Origin: Rhynchopus euleeides
Lineage: Eukaryota; Euglenozoa; Diplonemea; Diplonemida; Diplonemidae
Reading direction: 5' to 3'
DNA length: 64,000 nucleotides
Assembly: GCA_963210315.1 (NCBI GenBank)
Contig: OY723263.1
Coordinates: 2,294,001 to 2,358,000 of the forward strand
A model generated the notes under the pieces. That model saw nothing but the letters and a program-made list of their open reading frames with translations. It was not told where the DNA came from and made no database searches. A program made the position numbers and the translations under genes. Shown here one piece after another: positions 29,571 to 41,024 of this stretch. Numbering within the stretch: the first letter of the stretch is position 1; each line of letters opens with the position of its first letter.

Positions 29571-29994
29571 GTCTGGCTCTCCAGTTGGCCAGCAAGGCGA
29601 ACGGTACGTGGGACAGACTTCCCTTCCATCCTTGTGCGCGCCCTGTCGACTAGGGAAAACTTAGAAAAAGTTTTTTCCTCTGCGAAACAACCTTAGAAAA
29701 AAAATCCCCTAACAAACTTCTTAGAAAAAAACTTTTTTTCCCCTTACAAAAATTCTTAGAAAAAAAGTTCAGAATCCTGAAAGTGGGGAACAAGCCCCCC
29801 AGTTAGGAACAGCCCTGGTGGCGTCCAAGAAAAAAGTTTTTTTCTAAGAATTTTGTTAGGGGAATTTCGCAGGTTGTTTCGCAGAGGAAAAAACTTTTTC
29901 TAAGTTTTCCCCAGTCGACAGGGCGCGCACAAGGATGGAAGGGAAGTCTGTCCCACGTACCGTTCGCCTTGCTGGCCAACTGGAGAGCCAGACG

Positions 29995-30048
29995 TTCACT
30001 ACCGTGGCCTCCGGCGGCTGGGGGGTTCACGCCCCCCAGACCCCCCTG
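29995..30048 (-). repeat. GC-rich shared module, copy 4 (inverted)
   Basis: The inverted counterpart of copy 3 in the right arm. Its hairpin centre reads GGGGGGTTCACGCCCCCC on the + strand, so the loop has changed but the stem is kept. Confidence 0.7.
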
Positions 30049-30170
30049 TGGCGTACGTCTCGTACTCAAGTCCTTCGAATTCCATCAAGTCGGGGTCCAA
30101 CCACTCCAGTCGCCTCTGAGGACGCAGCCAACTCGCACAGAATCTGTACGCCCACACGAACAGATGTTCG

Positions 30171-30220
30171 CTACCGTGGCCTCCGGCGGCTGGGGGGCAC
30201 CGCCCCCGAGACCCCCGATG
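30171..30220 (-). repeat. GC-rich shared module, copy 5 (inverted)
   Basis: The inverted counterpart of copy 2 in the right arm, with CGCCCCCGAGACCCCCGATG at its outer side. Confidence 0.7.
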
Positions 30221-30960
30221 TAGCGTGTGCCCGTCCATCTATCTCACTTCCCCGGGTACAGTGCAGCGTAGGAGGTCAGCGCATCCATGAAGCGCTTCTT
30301 CGAAGCCTGACTGACATCGGACAGGAGGTCGGGCTTCCCCACCTGGGAGGTACACTTGCCGCGTTCGCGACATGCGTGACACGCGACACGCTACCTGAAA
30401 CGTGAGTGTGCCTTGCTAACACGGGCATTTCAACGGTCTGCCGGCGACCGTTCCCCAAACCAGTAAACCAGCAGTTTTGGAAAATCGGAGAGATCACCCT
30501 ACTGCGCTGAATATGGTGCGCACCACTGCAAAAATCCCCGGGAGCTTTTGGGTTTTCAGACCTGAAGGGGCCAGCAGGTGGGTGGCGTCGGGGAGTGGCA
30601 GCTTTGTAACTGTCCTCCAGCTGCTGGCATGTCCAGCCCTGCGAGAGTGCCAAGGTGTATTGAGTCCCTGCGGAGCACAACCCCCGATGAGAACGAGCGC
30701 CAGGTGATCCTCATTCATTTTCAGCTGTAACGCGCATGAGGGGCACTCTCTGCCGCAAGCATCTCTGGGCATCACTCGAGAGCTGTCACATGATGACGCG
30801 GAGAGAAATCAGAGAAAAGGTCCCGCCTGACGGGCACGCCCCTGGAAACTGTGGGGGGGCGAGCAAAAAATCCCTTGTAAAAATTCTTAGAAAAAACCTG
30901 GTTCCCCGACCCAAAAAACCTGGAAAAAGGGCTCGTTCCCCGCCCAGGCCTGGTCATACG

Positions 30961-33892
30961 ACACTGCCCCACCGGCACCTCCACCTACCGCCCCCCCACC
31001 ACCAGATGATACCGCCGCCGCGACGGACCGAGAGCCGCCTATGAGCCGCCTCCGCGAGGGCGACGGACCGAGGGCTATGACGGACCGAGAGCCGCCTATA
31101 AGCCGCCTCCGCGAGGGCGACCTCTCGATTCTGATCCCGGAGCCTGACGACGACCCCAGTCTCAACACCCCAACTGCAGCAGATGAGGACTAACATCTCA
31201 CAGTGTGGGGCCTCAGCCAGGGCGACGTCATCTCAACACAGGGCCTGTGACAAAGGGGCGGGGGTGGGGGCGGGGTGTGCGTCTTACGGGCATCTCCGGG
31301 ATTTGATCTTTGGCCCCCGGGCAATCTTTTTAGGGCGGGGCGGGGGGGGGCGCAGTGTTCTCTCTGCCCACAAGTTTTATTCCTGTGCGACGCTTGCTTT
31401 CAAAAAGCCTGACGGGTGCGGCGTGTGCGAGCAGGGGGGGTTTTTCTTTTCCCTTCCCCCATGTCCATATCGCACTGCCACTCCCTTGTGTTACAATGTG
31501 ACAATGTGTAAGATTCTTTCGGGGCCTCCGCCGTGTCAAAGTGTGTCAGATTTCAGCCTATATTATTGTTAGGCGGCTCACTTGTGTGCACTTTAGAACG
31601 AAGGCCCCTCTTTGGGAATCCACAAAGCCTCTGCGGTGCGGTTTCTCTCCCTGTGTCACTCGCGTGTGATCAGCGCATTCGACAGTACAGCAAGATACTG
31701 CCGCAGCCATGACATGAATATGACAAGTCTTGACTGGACCACCCGGTGGAATCGATCAAAGACCCGAGAGTGAGGGAGGCGTTATTGTCTTGTGACGGTG
31801 TGTCCAGTAAAGAGGACCTGCCCAAAATGTGTTTTATTCCACCCCCCTCGCGGTTGGCTGTCGTGAGCCAGATGCGGGATGCCCCTTCTCCAATTTTCTG
31901 TCAACCCCGCCAAAAGCTGCCACGTGGTGCAGACTGCCACTGGATCTCTTTTTCCACAAAATCGAAGCCCTCCTGCCGGTGCTTCCTCTTTCCGAACTTC
32001 CTCGACAGGCCTTGACGTGTGTGTGTGTTGAACGTGTTTGCCTGTGACTGGGACAGTTCTTCTGCAATGAGGTTTCCCTCCCCATGATTATTTGCTGATG
32101 ACCGTTCGGTGGTTCAAAATGGGGCGTGCCTTGATTATTTCAAGACAGCCCCACCCCCCGTTCTTTTTCACGTGACATGTGTCATGAGGCGTAAATGTAT
32201 ATTTTCAATGTTGCCACCTCGCGAGGTTTGCCAAAACCGTGGGTTTGTGGCCACAACGCCGCCCAACTCCCGCCAAACCCAGGTCAAATCAGTGGGGGTG
32301 ATGGCGAGAATCTCACGCAAAAAAAATGAAATAAAAAACTGGAAATGAAATGCGAATCCACTAGCAAATGTTTATCCCACCCCTGCCCCCGCCTGGACGG
32401 AACTTTTCCGCCTTCTCCTTTCCCCATCACGCACAAGTTATACCACATCTCCCATGGCCCGGTGCTGTGCATTCGGCGCATGATACATGTCCATATGACA
32501 TAGACTATGAAGGGTGTTGTGCACTCTGTGAACCTGCCCACTGAACGCTTATCCTTCATGCCAACTCTGTGTGTATATTCAGAACAGCATGCCTTGCAGA
32601 CCAGGTACAGACCTGGTGGGACCATGAGGACCTTGAGGAAGACGCGTTTTATGTGTGACCCGTGGCCTTTATTTATTTTCACCGTGGCACCTTGGCAGAT
32701 TCTTTGTATTTCGAACACCCCCTCGCGCTCAGTTCGTCCGAATCGTGTTTCTGTCCATCCACATATTGTACAACAAGGTGCCCCGATCTCCCCGGTGATG
32801 CAGTGCGGCAGAACGGGGCCCTTTAGCTCTTCTATGTGCCGCTGTGGTGCAGCCGCCTGTCTGCCCTGGCCAAGCCGGGCAGAGGGGCAGTATTGATGCA
32901 CCGGCGGGGCCTGGTCAACTCTCATCATCAACAGAAGTGAACATCGTACCGAGAATGAGTGAAGTGTTAACGGGTTTTCGCTACGGTGTCGGAAACGGTG
33001 AGGGCGCATTTCCTTCTACTCGTGTAGGAGAAAACCCGCCGGACTTTGCCAAAAAAGAAATTGGCCCGGCAGGCTCATCGTAGCGGAGACCCTATTCAAA
33101 TCAAATCAACCCACAGGTGGGGGTCGGTGGAATCGCTGCTCCCCACCATCCAGTGTCAGTGAAGTTGTCAGCCTTGCTCCAGAATTAATTCAAACTCGCT
33201 GACATGTGCGAATCACGCAGCCTCGCGGGTGGATGTTGTTGCCGAACAAGCTTGCTTGACAGCGAAAGAGTCAGTGGGAGCGTACGGCGCGCGCAGTATG
33301 TTTTGATACAGCCACACAGAATCACCTGCACGGCAACGCCCGCAGGGGTCACCGGCACACTGACGCTCGTCGACGCACAAAAAAACCCGGACCCTTTGGC
33401 TTGACTATCTTCAAAAAAATGGATTCGAATCCAGACAAACCTGAATCGCACGACTCCTTCTCTTCAAAGTGCCCTGCCTCGGACAGGACGTCCTCGGATG
33501 GGCCGGGCACCTGGATATGTACAAACATAAACCCTCTTGAAAGTGCCTGTCGGCACTTGGCTGCATGTTGTCCCGCATCCCCCATCCGGGGAAGGGCGGG
33601 GTACGGGTAGGGGGCAAAGCCAGAACGCGATGTGGCAGAATCCCGCAGAAAGTGCCACAATCCGTTGCTTGCCATTTTCAGGTTCCGTTCCGTATCTGTC
33701 CGAGCAAATCAAAATATCCATCGTCCGTGCCCTTTGGCCACATGTCGCTGAAGAACAGCGGCCTGCCCGGCGCACCCGCCCTCCTCCCCTCCCTTTGCCT
33801 CAGCCCCAACCCATGTGTCTGTCGTTCTGCCGTCGCCACAACCACACCGACACGGCAAGGAGTCGCATGCTTGCCCCCCGCCTCGCCTGACA
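30961..33892. other. Intergenic region, 2.9 kb
   Basis: No gene is seen. A short repeat of CCTCCGCGAGGGCGAC with GACGGACCGAGAGCCGCC occurs at 31020-31120. Elsewhere the DNA is mixed, with a G-run at 31335-31350. The last 100 bases are C-rich and precede the next start codon, with CGGCAAG as a possible acceptor. Confidence 0.5.
31016..31122 (+). repeat. Short imperfect tandem repeat
   Basis: GACGGACCGAGAGCCGCCTA (31022-31041 and 31079-31098), each followed by GCCGCCTCCGCGAGGGCGAC. There are two units of about 57 bp plus a partial. It lies directly outside the transposon's right target duplication. Confidence 0.6.
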
Positions 33893-36800
33893 ATGGACGA
33901 TGCGCCAGACTCCATCCCACCGCTCTTCAGCATCGATGCACTGCGGGACTTCCACGCAGGTCTCGAGGGCGAGCTAGACAGGTTCCTCGAGGGTGTCCAG
34001 GATGTGCCTGGCATCGAGACTGTTGAGTATGAGGAGGACAACATCCGTGCCTTTGAGCAGGTGCGTGGGCGCGCGCTGGAGCTTGCTGCGAAGGCATACA
34101 TTGGGGAGCATGCAGGCATCGAAGACGTGGAGCGGATTGGGATAGACTATACACACCCAGAAGACACACGCGCCGTTGTGCACGCGCTGCGGAAGGTTTC
34201 CGAAGCAGACCCCCCACTGAATGAACAACAACGCAGCTCCATTGACAACTTCCTTGCTGTGCTGCGGTCATACGAAGGGGTTCCATTCGTGCATCCGCGT
34301 GCACTGCAGATGCCACGTGTGAGAGCAGCGCTTGACGCGGCTCGTGATGTAACCGCTGCGGCGTCGAGTCGAATGCAACACATGTCCGACAGCATCGAGC
34401 AGGCTGGCGAGAGCTTCGAAGAGGGAGAGCACATGGGTGTGGACTACCGCTCTGCCCTGAAGCAGGGTGCCCGTGGGGTCGCTGCAGCAGAGGAGGGGCG
34501 TGCGCATCTTGTGCAGTTGCAGTCGCGCAACGATGCTGTCCATGCATCGGCGGGTGACTATGCCAATGTCGTGCAGCAGTCAGAGCGCTTTTCTGACGTG
34601 GCCCACCGAGTGGCGGTGGCCATGAAGGAGCTATGTGAGGGCGACCCCTGCGGGCTGTCTGAAGCGCACTCGCTGAGCCTGTCGCAGTCGGAGAACCTGG
34701 ATCGAGAGGTGGAGTCGTTGCGCGAACTGGCGAGCCGCACCCTCGAAGATATCATCGCGAAGTACCAAAGCTTCACACGCATAACACAGGACATGTGTGC
34801 AGCAGCAAAGCAGTGCCGTCTCACCATGGCAACCTCAAACCATGTCAAGGCTGCGCTTGCACACTTCACCGACTTGGTTGATAAAGAATCAGCGCTGTTC
34901 GAAGCCAAGTCAGAGGGCGCCACATCGTCTGCCCGCCTTGCAGAGAATTCGGCTGCTTTTCTTCGCGACTTCACGTCCCTGACGTCGGAGCGCCTGGAGA
35001 GGCATTCAGAAGATGTGGAGCGCAGGATTGCGGTGACACAGGCTGCGCTTCACATGTCGGCGCACCGCTACTTCCAAGTGCTGAAGGGGCAGGAGGAGCA
35101 GGAGCGGCAGGTCGTCGAACTGGTATGTGTTACTGTCACACAGCAGGAATTGTGCTGCGCTTCGATGATATGGGCTCTTGCGACCACCTCGTTCTCCTCG
35201 CGCGTTCCTGGGGCCGTGGTTGAGTCGCTCCTGAATCGGATAGAATTAAAAGGTCCGCCAGACGCTGCGCAATCACGTGCGCGCGAACTTGGAAATCAAG
35301 TCGGTATTGTGCTCACTCGAGGAACCTCCGGCATTTTGGCGATTGGTGCGATCCTTCTCCAAGAAGCGGTCCAGAGTGTCACGGAAAGCAGCGCCTGCTT
35401 TCCGTTGTCACTGCCACCCTTTCCTGCATCTCTTCGAATAGTGATAGCATCAGCATGCATCCCACGGCACCAACTCCCACAGGTCGACCAGAAGCAGGCG
35501 TGCATGAGCATACGTGCTGTGGACTCGACAGTTGCAGCAACTCTTGCGCACGAGCAGCAACAGGCGCTGACGAAGATTCAATTCATAACCGAAGAGATTG
35601 ACAAGGTATGTCTTGTCAGGCAAGGTGCCATGCATGCTGCCACCCTCTTTGCAGGTGCGTGCCCTGTTGGACCAGCATGGAGTGAATGAGGCGATGCGGC
35701 GGCAGAACGTTGAGTCGTTCCTCGACACGTACGACCAGTCACAGCGCGAAGATGATGCAAATAAATTCTTCTCGAAGATTGTCACCAGGGTTAAGGAGTG
35801 GAATGAAACTGTGGCAGAATTGGTCGACACACCGCAGCACCACGCGCGCTCGGCGGCCTGGGTGAAGGATGCTGCGAAGAAGGCGATGTCGGCCTTGTAC
35901 TCTATTCTCATAACTGCGTCTGATGCGACAGCGTCACTTGGGCATGCACGAGAACTGACTGCGCCAGATGCAGCATCGCTCACATCGAAGGTCAAGCGCC
36001 ACACACGTACTGCTGCACAGATCTTTACAGAGCTCAACGACACCCACCCTGCTGTCGTCAAGCACGAAGCTACAGCGTACGCGTTGCCCGATGGTGGGCG
36101 TGCTGCGAACCTCTACATTCTGGCAACACCTGTGTTTTCTGCGCTTGAAGCTTGCGTCCGCATCCTAACGTCCGCCTCAACCGACCGCCAGAGTCTAGAC
36201 CTGCCGCCTGCACCTTCGCATTCTACCCCCGCCTTCAGCCCACCGAATGCCGTTGAAATCGTATGCCTCGCCACACTGCACCAGCCACACCATCACAACC
36301 CTCAGGCTTTCGAGAACGTGTCGCCGAGGCTCCGTTTTGACGGGAACAGGCTTTCGAAACCGTCACACCTCAAGGACGTTGCAGACGGCAGTGCGCTGTG
36401 CAGCCCGTCCATCCCTGGTGGCTCAGGTGTCGTCAGCTGGAGTGTGCGGATTCTGCACAATGCCGAGCACTTGATGGTCGGCGTGGCCGACAGCTCGTTG
36501 CCGGTGACAGGGTACTGCAATGCTGTGCAGTACCCACGCGCTTACTTCCTGAACGTGACCTCAGGCACACTCTGGGCACCTTCTCTGCGCTACGAGGGGC
36601 GTTCATATTGGCCTGAGCCATTGGATGATGACGGGTCCATCATAACTGTCGTCCTCGACACGTCACGTGGCACTATCGCTTTTGCACACAACGGGAGGGA
36701 GCTCGGTGTCGCCTTTGTCGGCGTCAACACAAATCGCCCCCTGCAACCCGCCTTCGAGGTCACTGCAGGCGGGTGCGAGTTCGAGCTGCTTCCCCCATGA
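33893..36800 (+). CDS. Long coiled-coil protein with C-terminal SPRY (B30.2-like) domain
   Basis: Exons 33893-35122, 35483-35605, 35655-36260 and 36306-36800, all phase 0. The donors are GTATGT, GTATGT and GTATGC, and each acceptor ends CAG. The product is about 817 residues. Residues 1-650 are almost all helical, with heptad-like stretches and many Glu, Gln and Arg (for example ERLERHSEDVERRIAVTQAA). The organisation faintly recalls flagellar or paraflagellar-rod type coiled coils, but I would not assign it. Residues about 660-815 form a SPRY domain (VVSWSVRILHNAEHLMVGVA, TVVLDTSRGTIAFAHNGREL), a protein-interaction fold. Two of the introns (360 and 45 bp) are multiples of three with no stop, so unspliced reading is possible; splice-site quality argues for introns. 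Confidence 0.75.
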
Positions 36801-36989
36801 TCTCTGCCCCACGTCTCACTAGATTGAACTATGTTGTACCACCCCACCCGAGGCAAGCTTCTCAGACGACAGCGGCAGGCAAGGCCCCAGCCCCCCAGCC
36901 CCACAGCATTGCGACCCTGTCTCTGACTCCCACCCTCGCCCTGTGCTGCTAGCCACACTCACCACACAGGGCGCAGCCCCGCCGCAACA

Positions 36990-39900
36990 ATGGCGGGGCA
37001 GGTCGCTGCCCTGATTGCCGAGGCGGCGGCACACATGCAGGCGGGGAGGGTTCCCGAAGCAGAGCAGATCCTGCACAGCGCAGGGGGGCACAGCGGGCCC
37101 ATCCTGCTGGAGGCGACAACGGGGCTGCTGCGGGAGAGTGTCTGCCCGGCCACCGTCCACTTCAGTATTGACATCCTGAAGAAGGCAGCCGTGCGTGACT
37201 GGCACACGTTCTCCGCAGAGGTTCAGGGGAACCTCTTTGTGTTCACGCGCTCCTGCATTGCGGAACGCAGTGATGTGCTGCGCCAGTGCAGGGCGCTGGA
37301 TCAGGTGCTGCACCTCTACGCCGTGTTGGCGAAGCTGGCCTGGCGTGTGGATGTGGGTGCGCAGCTGGCGCACGAGGTGACAAGTGCAGCACGGCAGCAC
37401 CTGCAGACCCCTGGGCGCGTCTTGCTGGGGGCGGCCATGACGCGGGTTCTGATCGAGGAGTTCAACCAGACGCGCGCAGGTGTGCTCGGCAAGCCTTGGC
37501 AGGAGCATGAGGACTTGAGACGCTCGTTCGGGGACCATGCATTGCTGCCGCTGGCGGACTGCCTCCTGAAGGGCAGCGCGTCTGTCTTCAGCAACCTGCA
37601 CCGCCTCACACCGGAGGAGGTGGAGGCAAGCGTGCGCCTGCTTGCCGACGGGGTGCTCGGGTGGGAGTTCGGGCGGCGCGACCCCGATACCGAGTCGCCC
37701 GAGTCGCTGCGGCCTGGTGCCACATGGCACGACACGCTGCTGCAGCCGTCGACGGTGCACACCTTGCTGCAGCTGCACGCAAAGGTGGGGCGTGACCTGC
37801 AGCACCACATCCAGGAGGCGGTGCTGCTTCTCTGCGGTGTGGAGGGGAAGATCTTCCGCAGCACTGACGAGCGGATCAACTGGGTTGAGTTCATGCTGGA
37901 CGCACTGTTCGAGCTGTCCAAGCGCGCCATCGACGGGTACACGGAGGACTGCGGCGACCTGCTGCATGGGTGCTGCAGGGGCTTCTACCGTGTCACCATG
38001 TGCACGTCCTCACACCACTGGTACATGATGCCGACCTTCGCGGACAAAACGAGGCAACTGGCCACCCTGACATGCGCCATTGCACGGGAGCATGGCAACC
38101 GCCCCAACGATGCGTGGATGGTGGAGGCACTGGAGCGCCTGCTGAATGTGTGGGCGACATACATCGTCGCCATGCTCGACGAGGTGCAGTTCTACAGCAG
38201 TGGCTACACAGGCACGCGGGAACAGAAGGAGCTGCTGCAGGAGTCGTGCAAGATGATCTTCGAGGCTTTCCTCGAGGGGCAGATGCAGTCGCCGCCTGTG
38301 GAATGCGACGACGACCACCACGACAGCGAGTTCTCAGGCAGCGCACAGTCTTTTGCCGCCCTCCTGGGCAGGCTTGTGCCCACGGAGTCACTGCCACTCC
38401 TTGTGCGGCATGTCAGCACGCTTGCAGGGTTGCTGCAGCAGCCCCATGCCCTGCCAGACAACTTCCACGACGGGCTGCTGGTGGTGGTGAACGTCACCGC
38501 CGAGTTGCTTGCCGATCCGCCTGACTCGGAGGTGCCAGGTGTGCCCAACGTGCTGATGGAGGCAGCGCGGCGCTGCGAAGGTGAGCCCAACCCCGAGGAT
38601 ACGTGCGGCGTGCTGCTGCTGGCCAAGCTGCTGGCCCAGCTGTGCGACGGCATGCTGGGCCTCGTGGCATCACACCCGCACAGCGTCAGCCCCCTGACAC
38701 TGTCGGCCATCCTCCACGGCCTGGCCCGCTGGACCTCGACGTACATCTGCCCGGACCCCGATGCCAACATCGACCTTTCGCCTGTGATTCTGGGCGCGTT
38801 TGACGGAGGCAAAGGTGCCGTGGAGATATTCGTTACACTGGCGCACAAGGCCCTTGCCACATTGTCCTCCGATCCCGATGTGACAGCAGCAGCCCTGAAG
38901 CTGCTGATGGCTGCGGCCTCCAAGCAGGAGGTGCAGGAGTGGCTCCCGAGCAGCGTGGCGTGGCGGAACCTGGCGGAGAGTGAGGCCACGCTTCAGTCGC
39001 CTCTGGCTTTGCTGACACTGGCGGATCGGTGCAAGCTCATGGAGGTGCTGTGCCTGGGGAGCGGGAAGGAGGCCTTCCTGCATCTGCTGCCCTCCATCGA
39101 GACAAACGTCAAGGAGTGCCTGAGCCGCACGCGCAGCACACAAGACGACGGCCAATCTGTCAGGGAGCTTGTTTTTGCCCTCACGCGGGTGCGTGGGGTT
39201 GGATGCTCCAGCGTGCACGCGCACAGGCGGCAGGCCGCTGTGTTCGAATGGATGAAGGGTCTGTTCGGGATTCTCGTGCAGTTGGCGGAGTTCTACAAAG
39301 GCAGGCAGACTGTCGTCAGCGTGCTGTTTGAGCTCCTCGACGATTTGGTGAAGGCACAGAACGCTTTTATCGACGAGGGGCAGATGTTCACACTGCTTGA
39401 GTGCTGCACGCGCATCCTGCAGATCTACTGCCAGAACACGAAGGGGGTTGTGGTGAAGGCACGCGCCGCTGCTAACACCGACAACGACGACACGGAATCC
39501 ACTCTGATCTGCGTCATGCTCCTGCTGCAGCACGTGGTGGAGTGGGACATGCTGCACCCCTCGGGCGAGGAAGGGCGCCGTGCCGATGCGGGGGAGCTTG
39601 TGTTCATCGGTGTTCACCATCTCATCTCGCTGATCAACAAGCCGTTCCTCGAGAACATGGCGCTTGCCAACGAGCTGTTCAGCCTCCTGGACAACTGCTT
39701 CACGCTGTACTGCGACAAGCTGCAGATGGTGCCACCCGACCTGACACAGCAGCTCATGGAAGCGTTGCAGTACGTTGTGCGCAGCGCGCAGCCGAACCTT
39801 CTGTGCGCAGGGTATGGTGCATCCAGGCAGCCACACCCCCACCCCCACCCCCCACCAGGTACCGGTCCATCGCTGCTCTTGCCAACTACTGCATCATGGC

Positions 39901-40440
39901 GCAGCAGGGCGGCGGCTCACCCCCTGCAGTGCAGCCATACCTGCAGCCGTTTCTCTCGCACATCCTGCAGTCCTGTGTGGCGGAGCGCATGCCCCCGTCA
40001 TCCCTGCCTCCCATGAGCCGCGCGATGCTGTGCCTGATGGTGCTGCTGGGCCCCGACGTTGCGTCGGGCTGCTTTGCAGAGGTATGCCATCAGCCGGCAC
40101 AACGAAGCGACAGTCCCGAGTTTGTTGCAATCCCCCACCTCACATCCACGTGAAGCGGGTGCTCCTGACTCAGAAGCTGCCTGTTTCCCCCTTCAGAAAG
40201 TAGTGCACTCCTCTGTCGCGATAGCTCGTGTGATGGAACACATGCCATGGCATCACCCCACCCCTTGCCCCTCCACAGATCGTGCAGGCACACCCGCAGC
40301 GGAGCAGGCTGGAGGAGGCCTTCGCACGGTGCCTCTCGGTCGTCCCGCCCAGAGGGACGGTCGTGCCGCGCAAGGCGACGGAAGATTTCAGGAAAGTGTT
40401 TGAAACCTTCTCGCTTGTGTGCAGGGCGATGCGCATGTGA
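36990..40440 (+). CDS. XPO4: Exportin-4-like nuclear transport receptor
   Basis: Exons 36990-39811, 39859-40081 and 40279-40440. The introns begin GTATGG and GTATGC. The product is about 1,068 residues, near the 1,151 of human exportin-4. It is an all-helical HEAT-repeat protein. The match to XPO4 runs along the whole length. It covers the N-terminal HFSIDILKKAAVRDWHTF region, the acidic DDDHHDSEFSGSAQSFAALL block before LPLLVRHVSTLAGL, and the FGILVQLAEFYKGRQTVVSV and LISLINKPFLENMALANELF segments. It also covers the C-terminus (DFRKVFETFSLVCRAM). XPO4 carries cargo such as eIF5A out of the nucleus with Ran-GTP and also imports some proteins. The gene lies 189 bp after its neighbour. Intron 2 could hold another small exon; I see no need for one. 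Confidence 0.85.
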
Positions 40441-41024
40441 GTCCCGACAGAGGGTTGGGCACAGTAGAGCATCACGTGCGGCGGTGTGTGCGTGCGGTAG
40501 TAGTGATCGCATCTGGTATCGTCGTGTTGGAATCACGCACTTCTCGCCTGTGATCGTAAGGCTTCAGGAGGGGCGACAAGACCGCGAGGCAGGTCTCTGC
40601 CTGTGAGGAGCAACCCCCCCTGCCCCGGGTTTTGCGTGTTTGCGAGCCTTTGTTTCTTCACCACATTCACACATCACCTCCCCGCAGTATGGATACACAA
40701 CAAGCGCACTGGGTGGTGACCCGGGGCTGACCACCCTGCGCCCCACACCCCACCCCACACCACCTCCCCCCGCGCCTACCTACACCTTTGTTTTCTGCAT
40801 TGCCTCCTTGTGTCTTGTGTGTATTACCACCCCCACCCCCCCACATCTTCTTCGGTGGCGTGGATAAGTCTCCACGCCCACCCGCAGTATTTTTCTTGCT
40901 CGTTGTATTTCTTGGCATCTCCCGGTGTCTGTCGACACCTTGGCGCGGAGGTGAAGGTGGGTGGGGGAGGGGCGGTGGAGGGGGTGGCGGGGGCGGCGGC
41001 TCAGACCGCCTTCCTTGAGGCGCG
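40441..41024. other. Intergenic spacer, 0.6 kb
   Basis: No gene is seen. C- and T-rich tracts (40735-40790, 40825-40850) and a G-rich run (40955-41000) precede GGCTCAG and TTGAG acceptor-like AGs just before the myosin start codon. Confidence 0.6.

Larger units (their letters stand above)
28610..29817. mobile_element. Nested hAT-like element, inverted, 1.2 kb, with 8-bp target duplication
   Basis: Starts CAGGCCTGGGCGGGGAACG and ends GGGGAACAAGCCCCCCAG, TTAGGAACAGCCCTG. The flanking GTGGCGTC repeats (28602-28609, 29818-29825) are exact. Its first 1.1 kb is a nearly identical inverted copy of 29826-30952. Its last 80 bp is an inverted copy of the outer left end (27666-27745). It therefore looks like an internally deleted relative of the outer element. 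It carries two copies of the GC-rich module and an exon-like tract (29220-29321). Confidence 0.85.
27666..30952. mobile_element. hAT-like DNA transposon carrying a nested, inverted relative
   Basis: The outer element starts CAGGGCTGTTCCTAACTGG and ends GGGCGGGGAACG-type sequence inverted, finishing CCCAGGCCTG. It is flanked by exact 8-bp direct repeats GTCATACG (27658-27665 and 30953-30960). A second element (28610-29817) with its own 8-bp duplication (GTGGCGTC, 28602-28609 and 29818-29825) sits inside it in opposite orientation. Without the insert the outer element is about 2.07 kb (27666-28609 plus 29826-30952). CAGG[GC]CTG ends and 8-bp duplications indicate the hAT superfamily. No transposase frame is intact. 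The outer left part has unique DNA with a cruciform (27771-27868). Confidence 0.85.
28610..30952. repeat. Long palindrome, about 1.1-kb arms
   Basis: 28610-29735 and 29826-30952 are inverted copies with only scattered differences. Examples seen by eye: GAAAGCCC against GAAAACCC; GCGCGCC against GCGCACC; a 3-bp difference (GCGGCGCTG against GCGCTG). The 90-bp centre holds the end of the nested element and one target duplication. It arose by nested insertion, not by simple duplication. Confidence 0.85.

Noticed and set aside
28515-31044. Mirrored open frames of 76-135 codons in the palindrome arms
   Set aside because: They appear in pairs only because the arms are inverted copies. Most lack any protein-like features; only the 29220-29321 tract is kept as a weak exon-like call.
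33893-36800. Paraflagellar rod protein assignment
   Set aside because: The long coiled coil and likely lineage make it tempting, but I cannot see the specific conserved blocks of that family, and a SPRY domain is not part of it.
36819-37967. Minus-strand open frame of 382 codons opposite exportin-4; a similar one at 38670-39848
   Set aside because: Antisense to a gene with family similarity on the + strand; no motif of its own.
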